Shown: positions 51,081 to 58,323 of the stretch, in pieces
Layout: each line of letters starts with the position of its first letter
How positions within the stretch are numbered: the stretch's first letter is position 1
Assembly (NCBI RefSeq): GCF_022024235.1
Contig: NZ_CP091799.1
Location: 2,111,001-2,175,000, forward strand
Direction of reading: 5' to 3'
DNA length: 64,000 nt
From: Segatella baroniae B14
Lineage (GTDB): Bacteria > Bacteroidota > Bacteroidia > Bacteroidales > Bacteroidaceae
Made by a program: the position numbers and the translations under genes
The notes under the pieces: model-generated
The model's database searches: none
What the model saw: the letters and a program-made list of their open reading frames with translations, nothing else
What the model was told of the DNA's origin: nothing

Positions 51081-51111
51081 CAAATGTAGGTATTTTAATT
51101 GATATAAGCAA
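51081..51111 (-). promoter_or_regulatory. promoter of the lrp-like / peptidase operon
   Basis: TTG (51109-51111), exactly 20 nt, TACATTTG (51081-51088) on the minus strand; leader about 48 nt. Confidence 0.68.
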
Positions 51112-51112
51112 T

Positions 51113-51149
51113 AAAATGTACGAAAATGTTGCTCATCTTCGTACATTTT
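51113..51149 (-). terminator. inverted repeat between the FKBP genes and lrp
   Basis: Perfect 12-bp arms AAAATGTACGAA / TTCGTACATTTT (51113-51124, 51138-51149). It probably terminates the FKBP gene reading leftward, but it directly abuts the -33 element of the lrp promoter and could double as an operator. Confidence 0.62.
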
Positions 51150-51176
51150 GTTATTTTATACCGTCTTTATTAAGAA

Positions 51177-52133
51177 TTACTTCTTTTTTGAGACTTTTAG
51201 TGTGCTTTTTGGCGAGCTTTTCGTTTTGTTTTCGTTTTTTGTTTTCGCAGGTTCAACCTTTTTTTCTTCATTATGGCGAATATCAACCAGCTCTACGGTG
51301 AAAATCAAAGTTGAATATGCTGGGATATCATTACCCATAGCTCGAGAGCCATATGCTAATTCTTGTGGAATATAAAGTTCCCATTTACTACCTACAGGCA
51401 TCATGCATAGTGCTTCTTGCCAACCTTTGATCACCTGATTAGGACGGAATTCGCTTGTCTGTGGATCGCGCTTGTAAGAACTGTCAAATATGGTACCATT
51501 AATCAATTTGCCTTCATACTTGACAACACACTCTTCATCAGCTTTAGGTGTCTCTCCTGTACCCTGTACAAGTACTTTATACTGTAATCCGCTAGGAGTA
51601 ACCTTGACACCTGGCTTCTTGGCATTTTCTGTCAGCCATTTAATACCTTCACCTGCCAGGATATCTTGTTTGTAGTCTGCTGCTGCTTTCGTATTAGTAA
51701 AGATAGTTGTGTCTTTTGCTAATGCAGCGATAAAACCGTTAGTGAAAGCTTTTTCATTTAAAGTGATATTTGTACCTTTCAGTTCTCTTTCCTGAATGCT
51801 AGGAATGATTCTACTTTGAGCCATTCTCGCAATTTCACAACCTGCTTCATAAGCATTTCCTTGTGGGGTGTTTAGGTGAGTTTGTGCATCATGCATACCA
51901 CGGATAAAATCAGCCATATATGCAGTATCTACCTTGTAACTTTGCTTTAGAAATTCAACCAGACCTTCTGTGGCCTGCATACCAACAGCATAGCTGGCAG
52001 AGTCACTCTGATTGGTTAGTGCTAAAGGAGCAATGACTTCTTGTTTATTATTTTTTTTGTCCTTTTTGTTACCTGCAAAGGTTGTTGTACTACTTGTCAG
52101 TAGTATTAGTGCTAATAATAAAGTCTTATTCAT
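51177..52133 (-). CDS. FKBP-type peptidyl-prolyl isomerase, exported
   Basis: A 318-residue protein with a signal peptide (LLLALILLTSSTTTFAG). An FKBP_N dimerisation region (about 45-165) precedes the FKBP isomerase domain (about 180-290; VKYEGKLINGTIFDSSYKR, VIKGWQEALCMMPVGSKWELYIPQELAYG). The C-terminal tail is very Lys-rich (KTKNENKTKSSPKSTLKVSKKK). It assists folding of exported proteins. It is the last of three FKBP genes in tandem. Confidence 0.92.
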   Translation of the reverse strand: MNKTLLLALILLTSSTTTFAGNKKDKKNNKQEVIAPLALTNQSDSASYAVGMQATEGLVEFLKQSYKVDTAYMADFIRGMHDAQTHLNTPQGNAYEAGCEIARMAQSRIIPSIQERELKGTNITLNEKAFTNGFIAALAKDTTIFTNTKAAADYKQDILAGEGIKWLTENAKKPGVKVTPSGLQYKVLVQGTGETPKADEECVVKYEGKLINGTIFDSSYKRDPQTSEFRPNQVIKGWQEALCMMPVGSKWELYIPQELAYGSRAMGNDIPAYSTLIFTVELVDIRHNEEKKVEPAKTKNENKTKSSPKSTLKVSKKK

Positions 52134-52158
52134 TTTAGTCAGTTATTATAACGTATGA

Positions 52159-52185
52159 GGGACATAGCCCAATGAACTATGTCCC
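52159..52185. other. hairpin between two FKBP genes
   Basis: GGGACATAG (52159-52167) pairs with CTATGTCCC (52177-52185) around a 9-nt loop. The T run follows on the plus strand, opposite to the FKBP genes, so it may be an intercistronic processing or stability hairpin rather than a terminator for them. Confidence 0.4.
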
Positions 52186-52211
52186 TTTTATTCTATTTTA
52201 CTTGATGTAAA

Positions 52212-53090
52212 TTATTTACCACCAAGAGATACCAATTCAATCTTGAAGATAAGTGCAGAGAATGGTTTGATATCGTTACCCTGCTCGCGGTCGCCATAAG
52301 CAAGATTCTGGGGAATATAAACTTCCCAAACAGAGCCAACAGGCATGTGAATAAGCGCTTCAGTCCAACCCTTGATTACCTGATTGGCACGAAGTTGAAC
52401 AGGCTCACCACGCTTGTATGAGCTGTCGAATACCTTTCCTTCAATAGTACGTCCTTCATAATTTACAGTTACCATAGAGGTATCTTTTGGCATAGGTCCA
52501 TTACCCTCTTTGATTACTTTATACTGTACGCCTGAAGGTAAAGTAACTACGCCAGCTTTCTTCTTGTTAGCAGCGAGGAATTTTTCGCCAGCTGCCTTAT
52601 TGGAACCATACTGTTTTTCCATATTTTTGGCCTTGATAGCCATAGCCTTCATCTGAGCAGTTTTACCAGCCTCCTCTACAGTCATCAAACCTTTTTTACC
52701 AGTTGTACCTGTAATAAAACCTGCGAGGAAGTTTTTCATAGAGATAGTCTTGGTAGAGTCATCACCGAATACTTCGTGATTAATACCCTTAACCATCTGC
52801 TGGCTAATCTGCTGACCAATCTGGATACCAGCGTAATAAGCGGCTTTCTTCTTATCGTCACCAGCGTTGGCACCATCGTTAAGCCCCTTGATAAATTCGT
52901 CCATATAAGTGGTATCAACCCCCATACGCTGTACCAAAAAATCTTTCAGACCTTGAGTCTGAGCGAGTCCCATGGCATAACTTAAGGTATCTACATCATT
53001 CTTAAGGTCTGCCTTAGGAGTAGAATTGCCACAACCTACGAATGTTGCAGCATAAAGAGCTATGAAAGCTCCAATAAATACTTTTTTCAT
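52212..53090 (-). CDS. FKBP-type peptidyl-prolyl isomerase lipoprotein
   Basis: A 292-residue lipoprotein; the lipobox FVGC places the lipidated residue at Cys20. FKBP_N (about 30-175) is followed by the isomerase domain (VTVNYEGRTIEGKVFDSSYKRGEPVQL...VIKGWTEALIHMPVGSVWEVYIPQNLAYGDREQGNDI). It resembles Mip/FkpA chaperones acting at the outer or inner membrane. It lies 25 nt after the cytoplasmic paralogue, probably on the same mRNA. Confidence 0.92.
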   Translation of the reverse strand: MKKVFIGAFIALYAATFVGCGNSTPKADLKNDVDTLSYAMGLAQTQGLKDFLVQRMGVDTTYMDEFIKGLNDGANAGDDKKKAAYYAGIQIGQQISQQMVKGINHEVFGDDSTKTISMKNFLAGFITGTTGKKGLMTVEEAGKTAQMKAMAIKAKNMEKQYGSNKAAGEKFLAANKKKAGVVTLPSGVQYKVIKEGNGPMPKDTSMVTVNYEGRTIEGKVFDSSYKRGEPVQLRANQVIKGWTEALIHMPVGSVWEVYIPQNLAYGDREQGNDIKPFSALIFKIELVSLGGK

Positions 53091-53115
53091 TTCCTTATTT
53101 GATTATTAATTTTTC

Positions 53116-53721
53116 TTATTTAACAGCCACAAGTTCTACATCAAAGATCAAAGCTGCAAATGGTGGGATGGAAGCACCTGCACCGCGCTCGCCGTAACCC
53201 AGCGTGTAAGGAATAAAGAAACGATACTTGGCGCCTTCCTGCATTAATTGAAGACCCTCTGTCCAACCTGCGATAACTTGATTTAAAGGGAATGTTGCAG
53301 TTTGGCCACGATCGTATGAACTGTCGAACTTAGTACCATCAATTAAAGTTCCTTCATAATGGCATTCTACCTGGTCAGTAGCCTTTGGCTTTTTACCATT
53401 TCCTTCACGGATTACTTGATACTGCAAACCTGAAGGTAGTGTTATGATACCATCCTTTTTGCTGTTTTCAGCGAGAAATTTCTCACCTTCCTCTTTGGCA
53501 GCTTTTCCTTTTTCAGCGGCTGCTGCTTGAGCTTTCTTTTCCTGTTCTTCAAAGAAATTTTGAACTAAAGTCTGAGCTTCTTGCTCTGAAACTTTTAATT
53601 CCTGGTTTGCGATAATATCCTTGATAGCTTGAGCAAAATCATCAATATTCAAACTTTCTGCACCCATCTGTGCAAGCTGACGGCCAATACCGATGCCGAG
53701 AGCATAACTTAAATTGTCCAT
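53116..53721 (-). CDS. FKBP-type peptidyl-prolyl isomerase, cytoplasmic
   Basis: A 201-residue FKBP without a signal peptide (starts MDNLSYALGIGIGRQL). An FKBP_N-like helical region, a short Ala/Lys/Glu coiled stretch near 75-100, then the isomerase domain ending FIPYTLGYGERGAGASIPPFAALIFDVELV. It resembles FklB. It is first of three adjacent FKBP genes, with a promoter box TATCTTTG at 53753-53760 on the minus strand. Confidence 0.93.
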   Translation of the reverse strand: MDNLSYALGIGIGRQLAQMGAESLNIDDFAQAIKDIIANQELKVSEQEAQTLVQNFFEEQEKKAQAAAAEKGKAAKEEGEKFLAENSKKDGIITLPSGLQYQVIREGNGKKPKATDQVECHYEGTLIDGTKFDSSYDRGQTATFPLNQVIAGWTEGLQLMQEGAKYRFFIPYTLGYGERGAGASIPPFAALIFDVELVAVK

Positions 53722-53752
53722 TCTAAATATTTCCTTTTTGGTTTAATTTCGG

Positions 53753-53811
53753 CAAAGATACTATTTTTCTTCCGCAAAAGGTGTTCATTTGACGATTTTT
53801 TACTAAATTTG
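53753..53811. promoter_or_regulatory. divergent promoter boxes for the FKBP operon and the sirtuin gene
   Basis: TATCTTTG (minus, 53753-53760) faces TAAATTTG (plus, 53804-53811). The second overlaps the TTG that could open a longer sirtuin frame at 53809, so that start is rejected. Confidence 0.5.
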
Positions 53812-53853
53812 TGTAAAACTATTTATTCTTATTCAATCTTAGCCACAATAGAT

Positions 53854-54552
53854 ATGAAAAAAATTGTTTTTTTAACTGGTGCAGGAATGTCTGTAGAAAG
53901 TGGTTTCAAGACATTTCGTGGTAATGATGGCTTGTGGGAAAACTATCCTGTAGAACAAGTGGCTTCTCACGAAGGTTGGGAGGCCAATCCAACTCTTGTG
54001 ACAAATTTTTATAATATGTTGCGTAAAAAACTTTGGTCTGCTCTCCCGAATGAGGGACATAAGTTAATACAGCAATTGGAGAAGGATTATGAAGTATCTG
54101 TGATAACCCAGAATGTGGATAATTTGCATGAAAAAGCAGGTTCAAGTCATGTGATTCATCTACATGGAGAATTGACCAAGGTCTGTTCTAGTGATGATCC
54201 TTATAATCCAGAATATATACAGACTATGACAGAAGAACACTCGGATGTTGAACCGGGGACTAGAGCAGCTGATGGTTCGCTATTACGCCCTTTTATAGTT
54301 TTCTTTGGAGAATCTGTTCCGATGATAGAACCTGCTATTGAAGAGGCTCAGAAAGCTGATATATTTGTGGTTATTGGTACCTCTCTTAATGTTTATCCAG
54401 CAGCAGGATTGGTGCAGTATACACACCGTGGTACACCTATCTATTTGATAGATCCTAATCCTGTTATTACAGAAGATCGACTCTGTATCAAGCAGATTCT
54501 GAAAGGGGCTTCTGAAGGTATGCGCGATTTAGTCTCGATACTTTCAGAATAG
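53854..54552 (+). CDS. Sir2-family NAD-dependent protein deacylase, zinc-less
   Basis: A 232-residue sirtuin. The NAD-binding motifs GAGMSVESGFKTFRG (6-20) and TQNVDNLHEKAG and the catalytic His in HLHGEL are intact. The usual zinc ribbon of two CxxC pairs is missing: only one Cys (KVCSSDDPYNPEYIQ) is present in that region. It removes acetyl or longer acyl groups from lysines. The ATG at 53854 is chosen because a promoter box covers the upstream TTG start. Zinc-less sirtuins are known from some lineages; I believe Bacteroidetes are among them but cannot verify it here. Confidence 0.88.
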   Translation: MKKIVFLTGAGMSVESGFKTFRGNDGLWENYPVEQVASHEGWEANPTLVTNFYNMLRKKLWSALPNEGHKLIQQLEKDYEVSVITQNVDNLHEKAGSSHVIHLHGELTKVCSSDDPYNPEYIQTMTEEHSDVEPGTRAADGSLLRPFIVFFGESVPMIEPAIEEAQKADIFVVIGTSLNVYPAAGLVQYTHRGTPIYLIDPNPVITEDRLCIKQILKGASEGMRDLVSILSE

Positions 54553-54560
54553 GGATTTTC

Positions 54561-54584
54561 CTATTTCAAATAGGAATTTTATCC
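54561..54584 (+). terminator. weak terminator after the sirtuin gene
   Basis: TCCTATTT and AAATAGGA are separated by a single base and followed by a TTTT run. Confidence 0.45.
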
Positions 54585-54589
54585 ATTAT

Positions 54590-54638
54590 GTCTGATCAAA
54601 ATGTTTCTATATTTGTTGCAGAAACATTTTAATCAGAC
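54590..54638 (+). promoter_or_regulatory. 19-bp dyad centred on a promoter
   Basis: Arms at 54590-54608 and 54620-54638 match at 18 of 19 positions (core AAAATGTTTCT / AGAAACATTTT). The 11-bp centre together with the last base of the left arm contains the box TATATTTG (54608-54615). Transcription would begin within the right arm. It looks like an operator for the outer-membrane protein gene that starts at 54644. Confidence 0.6.
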
Positions 54639-54643
54639 TATTT

Positions 54644-55357
54644 ATGAAAAGACTCAATTTATTTTTACTGATAATGACTCTGCTCATGGCAGCTGTTTCT
54701 GCTGACGCACAGTATTATTCTAATGGAAAGCCGATTCCTCCAGGTAAACGTTCAGCATATTATGCTAATCAGTCTTCTCGTCATCATAATTTTTATAATT
54801 CAAATAATACATATTTTGGTTTGCGTCTGGGATTTGGTATTTCAACTGTTAATTCAGATTCTAAATTGTTGAATACCAATAAGACTAGGACTGGACTGAA
54901 TGTTGGTGCAGTTGTGGGAACACAGTTGTCTAGTCAGGCTCCTGTCTTTTTTGAAACAGGTTTGTACTATACTGAAAAGGGAGGAAAGAGTACTTATAAC
55001 AGTACAGATTTCTCGTATAGTTTAAATTATCTAGAACTACCTTTGATCGTAAAGTATAAAATTCCTATTGCTGACAAAATTGCTGTTGAGCCCTTCTTAG
55101 GAGGTTATTTAGCTTGTGGAGTTGGAGGTAAGATTAAGGATTTTAATAATCGTGAAGCATATAATAGTTTTAATAGTAAAAATGCAAATGCTGCCTTTAA
55201 CCGGTTTGATGGAGGAATTCGTCTTGGATGTGGCTTTAGTTACGATGTCATGTATGTGGAGGCTGGTTATGATATAGGTTTGGCCAATATAGGTAAAGAT
55301 GATTTTGATAACACACGTAATGGTTGCTTTAATTTAACTTTAGGTGTTAATTTTTAG
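54644..55357 (+). CDS. outer-membrane beta-barrel (PorT-like) protein
   Basis: A 237-residue exported protein. The signal peptide MKRLNLFLLIMTLLMAAVSADAQ is followed by a Tyr/Asn-rich segment (25-55) and then an eight-strand-type barrel (FGLRLGFGISTV, GLNVGAVVGTQL, FFETGLYYTEKGG, LNYLELPLIVKYKI, IRLGCGFSYDVMYVEAGYDIGL). It ends in FNLTLGVNF with a C-terminal Phe. The function is unknown; barrels of this family are very common in Bacteroidales. Its promoter lies inside a striking dyad, and a broken IS30 element begins only about 9 bp after its stop. Confidence 0.85.
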   Translation: MKRLNLFLLIMTLLMAAVSADAQYYSNGKPIPPGKRSAYYANQSSRHHNFYNSNNTYFGLRLGFGISTVNSDSKLLNTNKTRTGLNVGAVVGTQLSSQAPVFFETGLYYTEKGGKSTYNSTDFSYSLNYLELPLIVKYKIPIADKIAVEPFLGGYLACGVGGKIKDFNNREAYNSFNSKNANAAFNRFDGGIRLGCGFSYDVMYVEAGYDIGLANIGKDDFDNTRNGCFNLTLGVNF

Positions 55358-55365
55358 TGAACGCG

Positions 55366-56370
55366 AATTCAACAAGCAAGTGCAAATTTAGCTTATTTTC
55401 TTCATAAAGCACTCTTTTGGTGTTGAAAAATTGAGTTTTGCTCATGGTCTATTGTTAATTTTCTCCATAATCTTTGTAATTTGCTGTTGGCTTATGTGTT
55501 CAAACGTTGTTGATTTTGGTATGTACTGTCTGATTAATCCATTTATATTCTCAATAGCTCCCTTCTGCCATGAAGAGTATGGATCAGCAAAATAGACAGG
55601 CGCTCCAATACTCTTGGTTAGCTTCTCATGTGAAGCAAATTCCAAACCATTGTCGGTAGTGATAGTTTTGATTACATCCTTATATGGCCAAAGTAAATGT
55701 ATGACAGCTTCAGCCAGTTTATCAGCGTTCTTGCCATGCTTCTATTTTCGCATAAGCAGCAGATTGGTACTGCGTTCTGTAAGAGTAACAATCGCTCCAT
55801 GATTACCTTTTCCCACAATAGTATCCATTTCAAAGTCTCCGAAGCATTTCCCGTCAGTTTCTACAGGCCTTTCACTAATGCTTACTCTATTTGGAATAGT
55901 TTGTCTCTTACCTCCAACTGGTCTAGTTCGATGCTTCAGCCTATGACGGCAATTCTTGTACAATCTTCCACCATTCCGTTTGTCATTCCGAATGATACGG
56001 TAAATGCTTTCATGAGAGATAAATATCTCATATTTAGCAAGATGTCCTGAAATCTGCTCGGAAGACCATAGCTCTTCTTTGAGGAGTCTGATGGCTTCAG
56101 TCTTTATTTCGGCTTTGATTGCGCGATTGCCAGGTGTACGCCGTTTGTGGTATTCTGCATTCTTTTGAGCTGTTTCATAGTTATATCTAACTTGAGTAAC
56201 TTTTATTGCAGTTGCAATCTGCTTTTTATTCATTCCGTTTTGTAGTAAGATAAAAATTGTGAATCTTTGCTTCGAGTTTAACTGTTTGTACATAGCAATG
56301 CAAAATTAGTTATTCTTGGGGAGATTTCGGTCTCCCTTTTTTCTTTTTTATGCATTGCTTGTTGAAATTC
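55366..56370 (-). mobile_element. degenerate IS30-family insertion sequence
   Basis: An element of about 1 kb. The left end (near 55366-55385) and right end (near 56351-56370) carry inverted repeats sharing the 12-mer TTCAACAAGCAA followed by TGCA, with a 1-nt offset. Between them lies one IS30-type transposase frame with two in-frame stop codons. No clear target-site duplication was identified. A box TAATTTTG (56301-56308, minus) lies 7 nt before the transposase ATG. The boundaries are good to within a few bases. Confidence 0.75.
55388..56293 (-). pseudogene. IS30-family transposase with two nonsense codons
   Basis: One continuous frame of 302 codons. The N-terminal helix-turn-helix (MNKKQIATAIKVTQ) is followed by the integrase-type DDE core: DFEMDTIVG has the first Asp, ITTDNGLEF the second, and WQKGAIENINGLIRQYIPK the Glu. 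It is broken by an in-frame TAG after residue 183 (MRK-stop-KHGKNADKL) and an in-frame TGA after INNRP. Beyond that the frame continues AKLNFSTPKECF to a final TAA at 55388. No frameshift is needed; two point mutations would explain the loss. Confidence 0.85.
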
Positions 56371-56387
56371 CAAGTTCATGCTATCAT

Positions 56388-56404
56388 GGGGGCTGCTCGC
56401 CCCC
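56388..56404. repeat. GC-rich hairpin beside the IS
   Basis: GGGGGC-TGCTC-GCCCCC, followed by AAACCCCTCGG. Its G+C content stands out against the A/T-rich surroundings. It could be a REP-like element or leftover DNA brought in with the IS. The stretch 56371-56553 holds only this hairpin and the next terminator. Confidence 0.4.
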
Positions 56405-56491
56405 AAACCCCTCGGTGTTTTCAGGTATTAAGTTTTCATACCACTACACCTTAGAAAATTGCACTTCTATTGTGAACTTGCAGATAGAGGT

Positions 56492-56525
56492 AACAGGCTT
56501 GAGCATAGTAATGCTCAAGCCTGTT
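56492..56525 (-). terminator. terminator of the Na/Pi cotransporter gene
   Basis: A perfect 15-bp stem (AACAGGCTTGAGCAT and its complement) with a 4-nt AGTA loop, 29 bp past the stop of the minus-strand gene. Confidence 0.8.
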
Positions 56526-56553
56526 TAAATATGTTATATTGTTGTGTTTCTAT

Positions 56554-58239
56554 TTATGCTTCCGGCTTTCTTGTACCCATTCTTGCTTCAACAACGTTAA
56601 CTACATAGTCTCCAAGTTTTTCGCATTCCTGAATGATGTCCATGTACATGGTTCCTACAGTATATGTGTATACGTGGCTATTTACATCGTTGATATTTTG
56701 ATTTTTCAGCTGGTTACGATAATTGTTTATCTCGTTTTCTATGTTGAATGAACGGTTAGGATCAAAGTCTTCGCGATGGCCATTCAGCATACTATTCATT
56801 TCGCTCAGGGCATCGTCCGTCAGTGCAAACATCTGATGGATGTGTTCGTATTGTTTATCTGTAAAGTCCTCTTTTCCAGAGAATTTTCTATTTAAAGTAC
56901 GTGCAATGTTATAGCAAGCATCACCAATACTTTCAATTTCACTGATTTCACGGAGCATAGCTCGAATTTTACCTTTCGTGTCATCACTTAAGTGAGCATC
57001 GCTCACATGATCAAGGTAATTTGCGATTTCAAGTTCCATATTGTCAGCGATGCTTTCATACTTTTCTATACGAGTAAAAATTTTATTGAATTTATTTTCG
57101 TTTTTCTCTCCAATCAACTGACTGAGCATACCAAACATACGTTGGATACGCTCAGAGAAACTGTGGATTTCTTTCTGTGCCTCTAAAATACTAAGCTCAG
57201 GTGTCTTCATGATACCTGCTTGGATGAAACGCAAACGAAAATCGTCATCATCCTTGTTTGGTTTTGGCTTCCATACCCAGCAACAAATATCGGATACCTG
57301 TTTAACAAATGGCAACAGGATAATTGTGTTTGTAACATTGAAACAAGTGTGGAATGCGGCTAGTGCAAATGTTAGCTGGGTTGCAACAGGTGCTATATTG
57401 GTAGTTGGGTTAAATCCGACAAAACTGCAAGCAAAGTTGACAAAGAGTTTGAATACACAGAGTACCCAGACTACACCAAACAAATTAAAAAATAAGTGTC
57501 CAAAAGCAGCTCTACGTGCTTCTGTATTAGCAGTTAATGCAACAAGATTGGCGGTGATGGTTGTACCGATATTTTCGCCCAACACTAATGCAATACCCAA
57601 ATAGATTGGTAGTCCACCCTGAGTACACAGCATCATTGTAATTGCCATAAGGGCTGCAGAACTTTGCAAAGTGAAGGTTAATATGGATCCACAGAATAGG
57701 AAAAGTAGAATAGTTCCGAAACTATTAGGGTCGCAACTTGCAAAAAAATCTTTGAGTATACTCAGTTGTTCTGGTGGAATACGTGTCTCGCCCAATGTAG
57801 AAAGTGCAAGAAATAAAAAGGACATACCAAAAAGGAAGTCGCCAATATATCGACGTTTCTTAGAATAAATGAGCAGGAGGCCTATCAGAAATACTGGCCA
57901 TACAAAATTGCTTATTTTAAAAGAAAAACCAGCAGACATAATCCATGCTGTCAATGTTGTGCCAATATTGGCACCCATAATGACTGCTATAGCCTGAACT
58001 AAGGTAAGCAAACCTGCGTTTACAAAGGATACTGTCATTACTGTTGTTGCTGTAGAAGATTGGACCGCAACAGTAGTAAACATACCTGTAATAACGCTCG
58101 ATACACGGTTGGTTGTCATGGCGCCTAGTACGTGGCGTAGTTGTGGACCAGCCAACTTCTGTAGGGCTTCACTCATAACCTTCATACCATAAATGAGGAG
58201 AGCTATTGCTCCTACAATCTTTAAAAAGAGAATCGTCAT
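56554..58239 (-). CDS. Na/Pi cotransporter family protein with PhoU-like domain
   Basis: A 561-residue inner-membrane protein. The two QSS repeats typical of Na/phosphate symporters are seen: VQSSTATTVMTVSFVNAGLL and LQSSAALMAITMMLCTQGGL. About eight to nine membrane helices are followed by a cytoplasmic PhoU-like helical domain (about 370-550). It imports or exports phosphate with sodium. The start MTILFLKIVGAIALLIYGMKVM at 58239 is preferred to the longer frame from 58350, whose extra 37 residues are unlike the family. Confidence 0.9.
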   Translation of the reverse strand: MTILFLKIVGAIALLIYGMKVMSEALQKLAGPQLRHVLGAMTTNRVSSVITGMFTTVAVQSSTATTVMTVSFVNAGLLTLVQAIAVIMGANIGTTLTAWIMSAGFSFKISNFVWPVFLIGLLLIYSKKRRYIGDFLFGMSFLFLALSTLGETRIPPEQLSILKDFFASCDPNSFGTILLFLFCGSILTFTLQSSAALMAITMMLCTQGGLPIYLGIALVLGENIGTTITANLVALTANTEARRAAFGHLFFNLFGVVWVLCVFKLFVNFACSFVGFNPTTNIAPVATQLTFALAAFHTCFNVTNTIILLPFVKQVSDICCWVWKPKPNKDDDDFRLRFIQAGIMKTPELSILEAQKEIHSFSERIQRMFGMLSQLIGEKNENKFNKIFTRIEKYESIADNMELEIANYLDHVSDAHLSDDTKGKIRAMLREISEIESIGDACYNIARTLNRKFSGKEDFTDKQYEHIHQMFALTDDALSEMNSMLNGHREDFDPNRSFNIENEINNYRNQLKNQNINDVNSHVYTYTVGTMYMDIIQECEKLGDYVVNVVEARMGTRKPEA

Positions 58240-58266
58240 ATATTGTATTTTTTTAATGCGATATCT

Positions 58267-58297
58267 TTGTAACTTTTTGTGGAATTTGTTATCTTTG
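58267..58297 (+). promoter_or_regulatory. promoter of the TGS-kinase gene
   Basis: TTG (58267-58269), exactly 20 nt, TATCTTTG (58290-58297). It excludes the longer frame from 58279 and supports the ATG at 58324. Confidence 0.7.
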
Positions 58298-58323
58298 ACT
58301 CCGATTTTAACTATATAAAAGCT

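Noticed and set aside
50969..51375. Plus-strand frames across the lrp promoter region and FKBP 3' end
   Set aside because: They are antisense to two clear genes, low-complexity and cover a promoter and an inverted repeat.
54590..54638. Invertible promoter (phase variation) flanked by inverted repeats
   Set aside because: The arms are only 11 bp apart. Known Bacteroidales invertible promoters have much longer segments, and no invertase gene is near. An operator is more likely.
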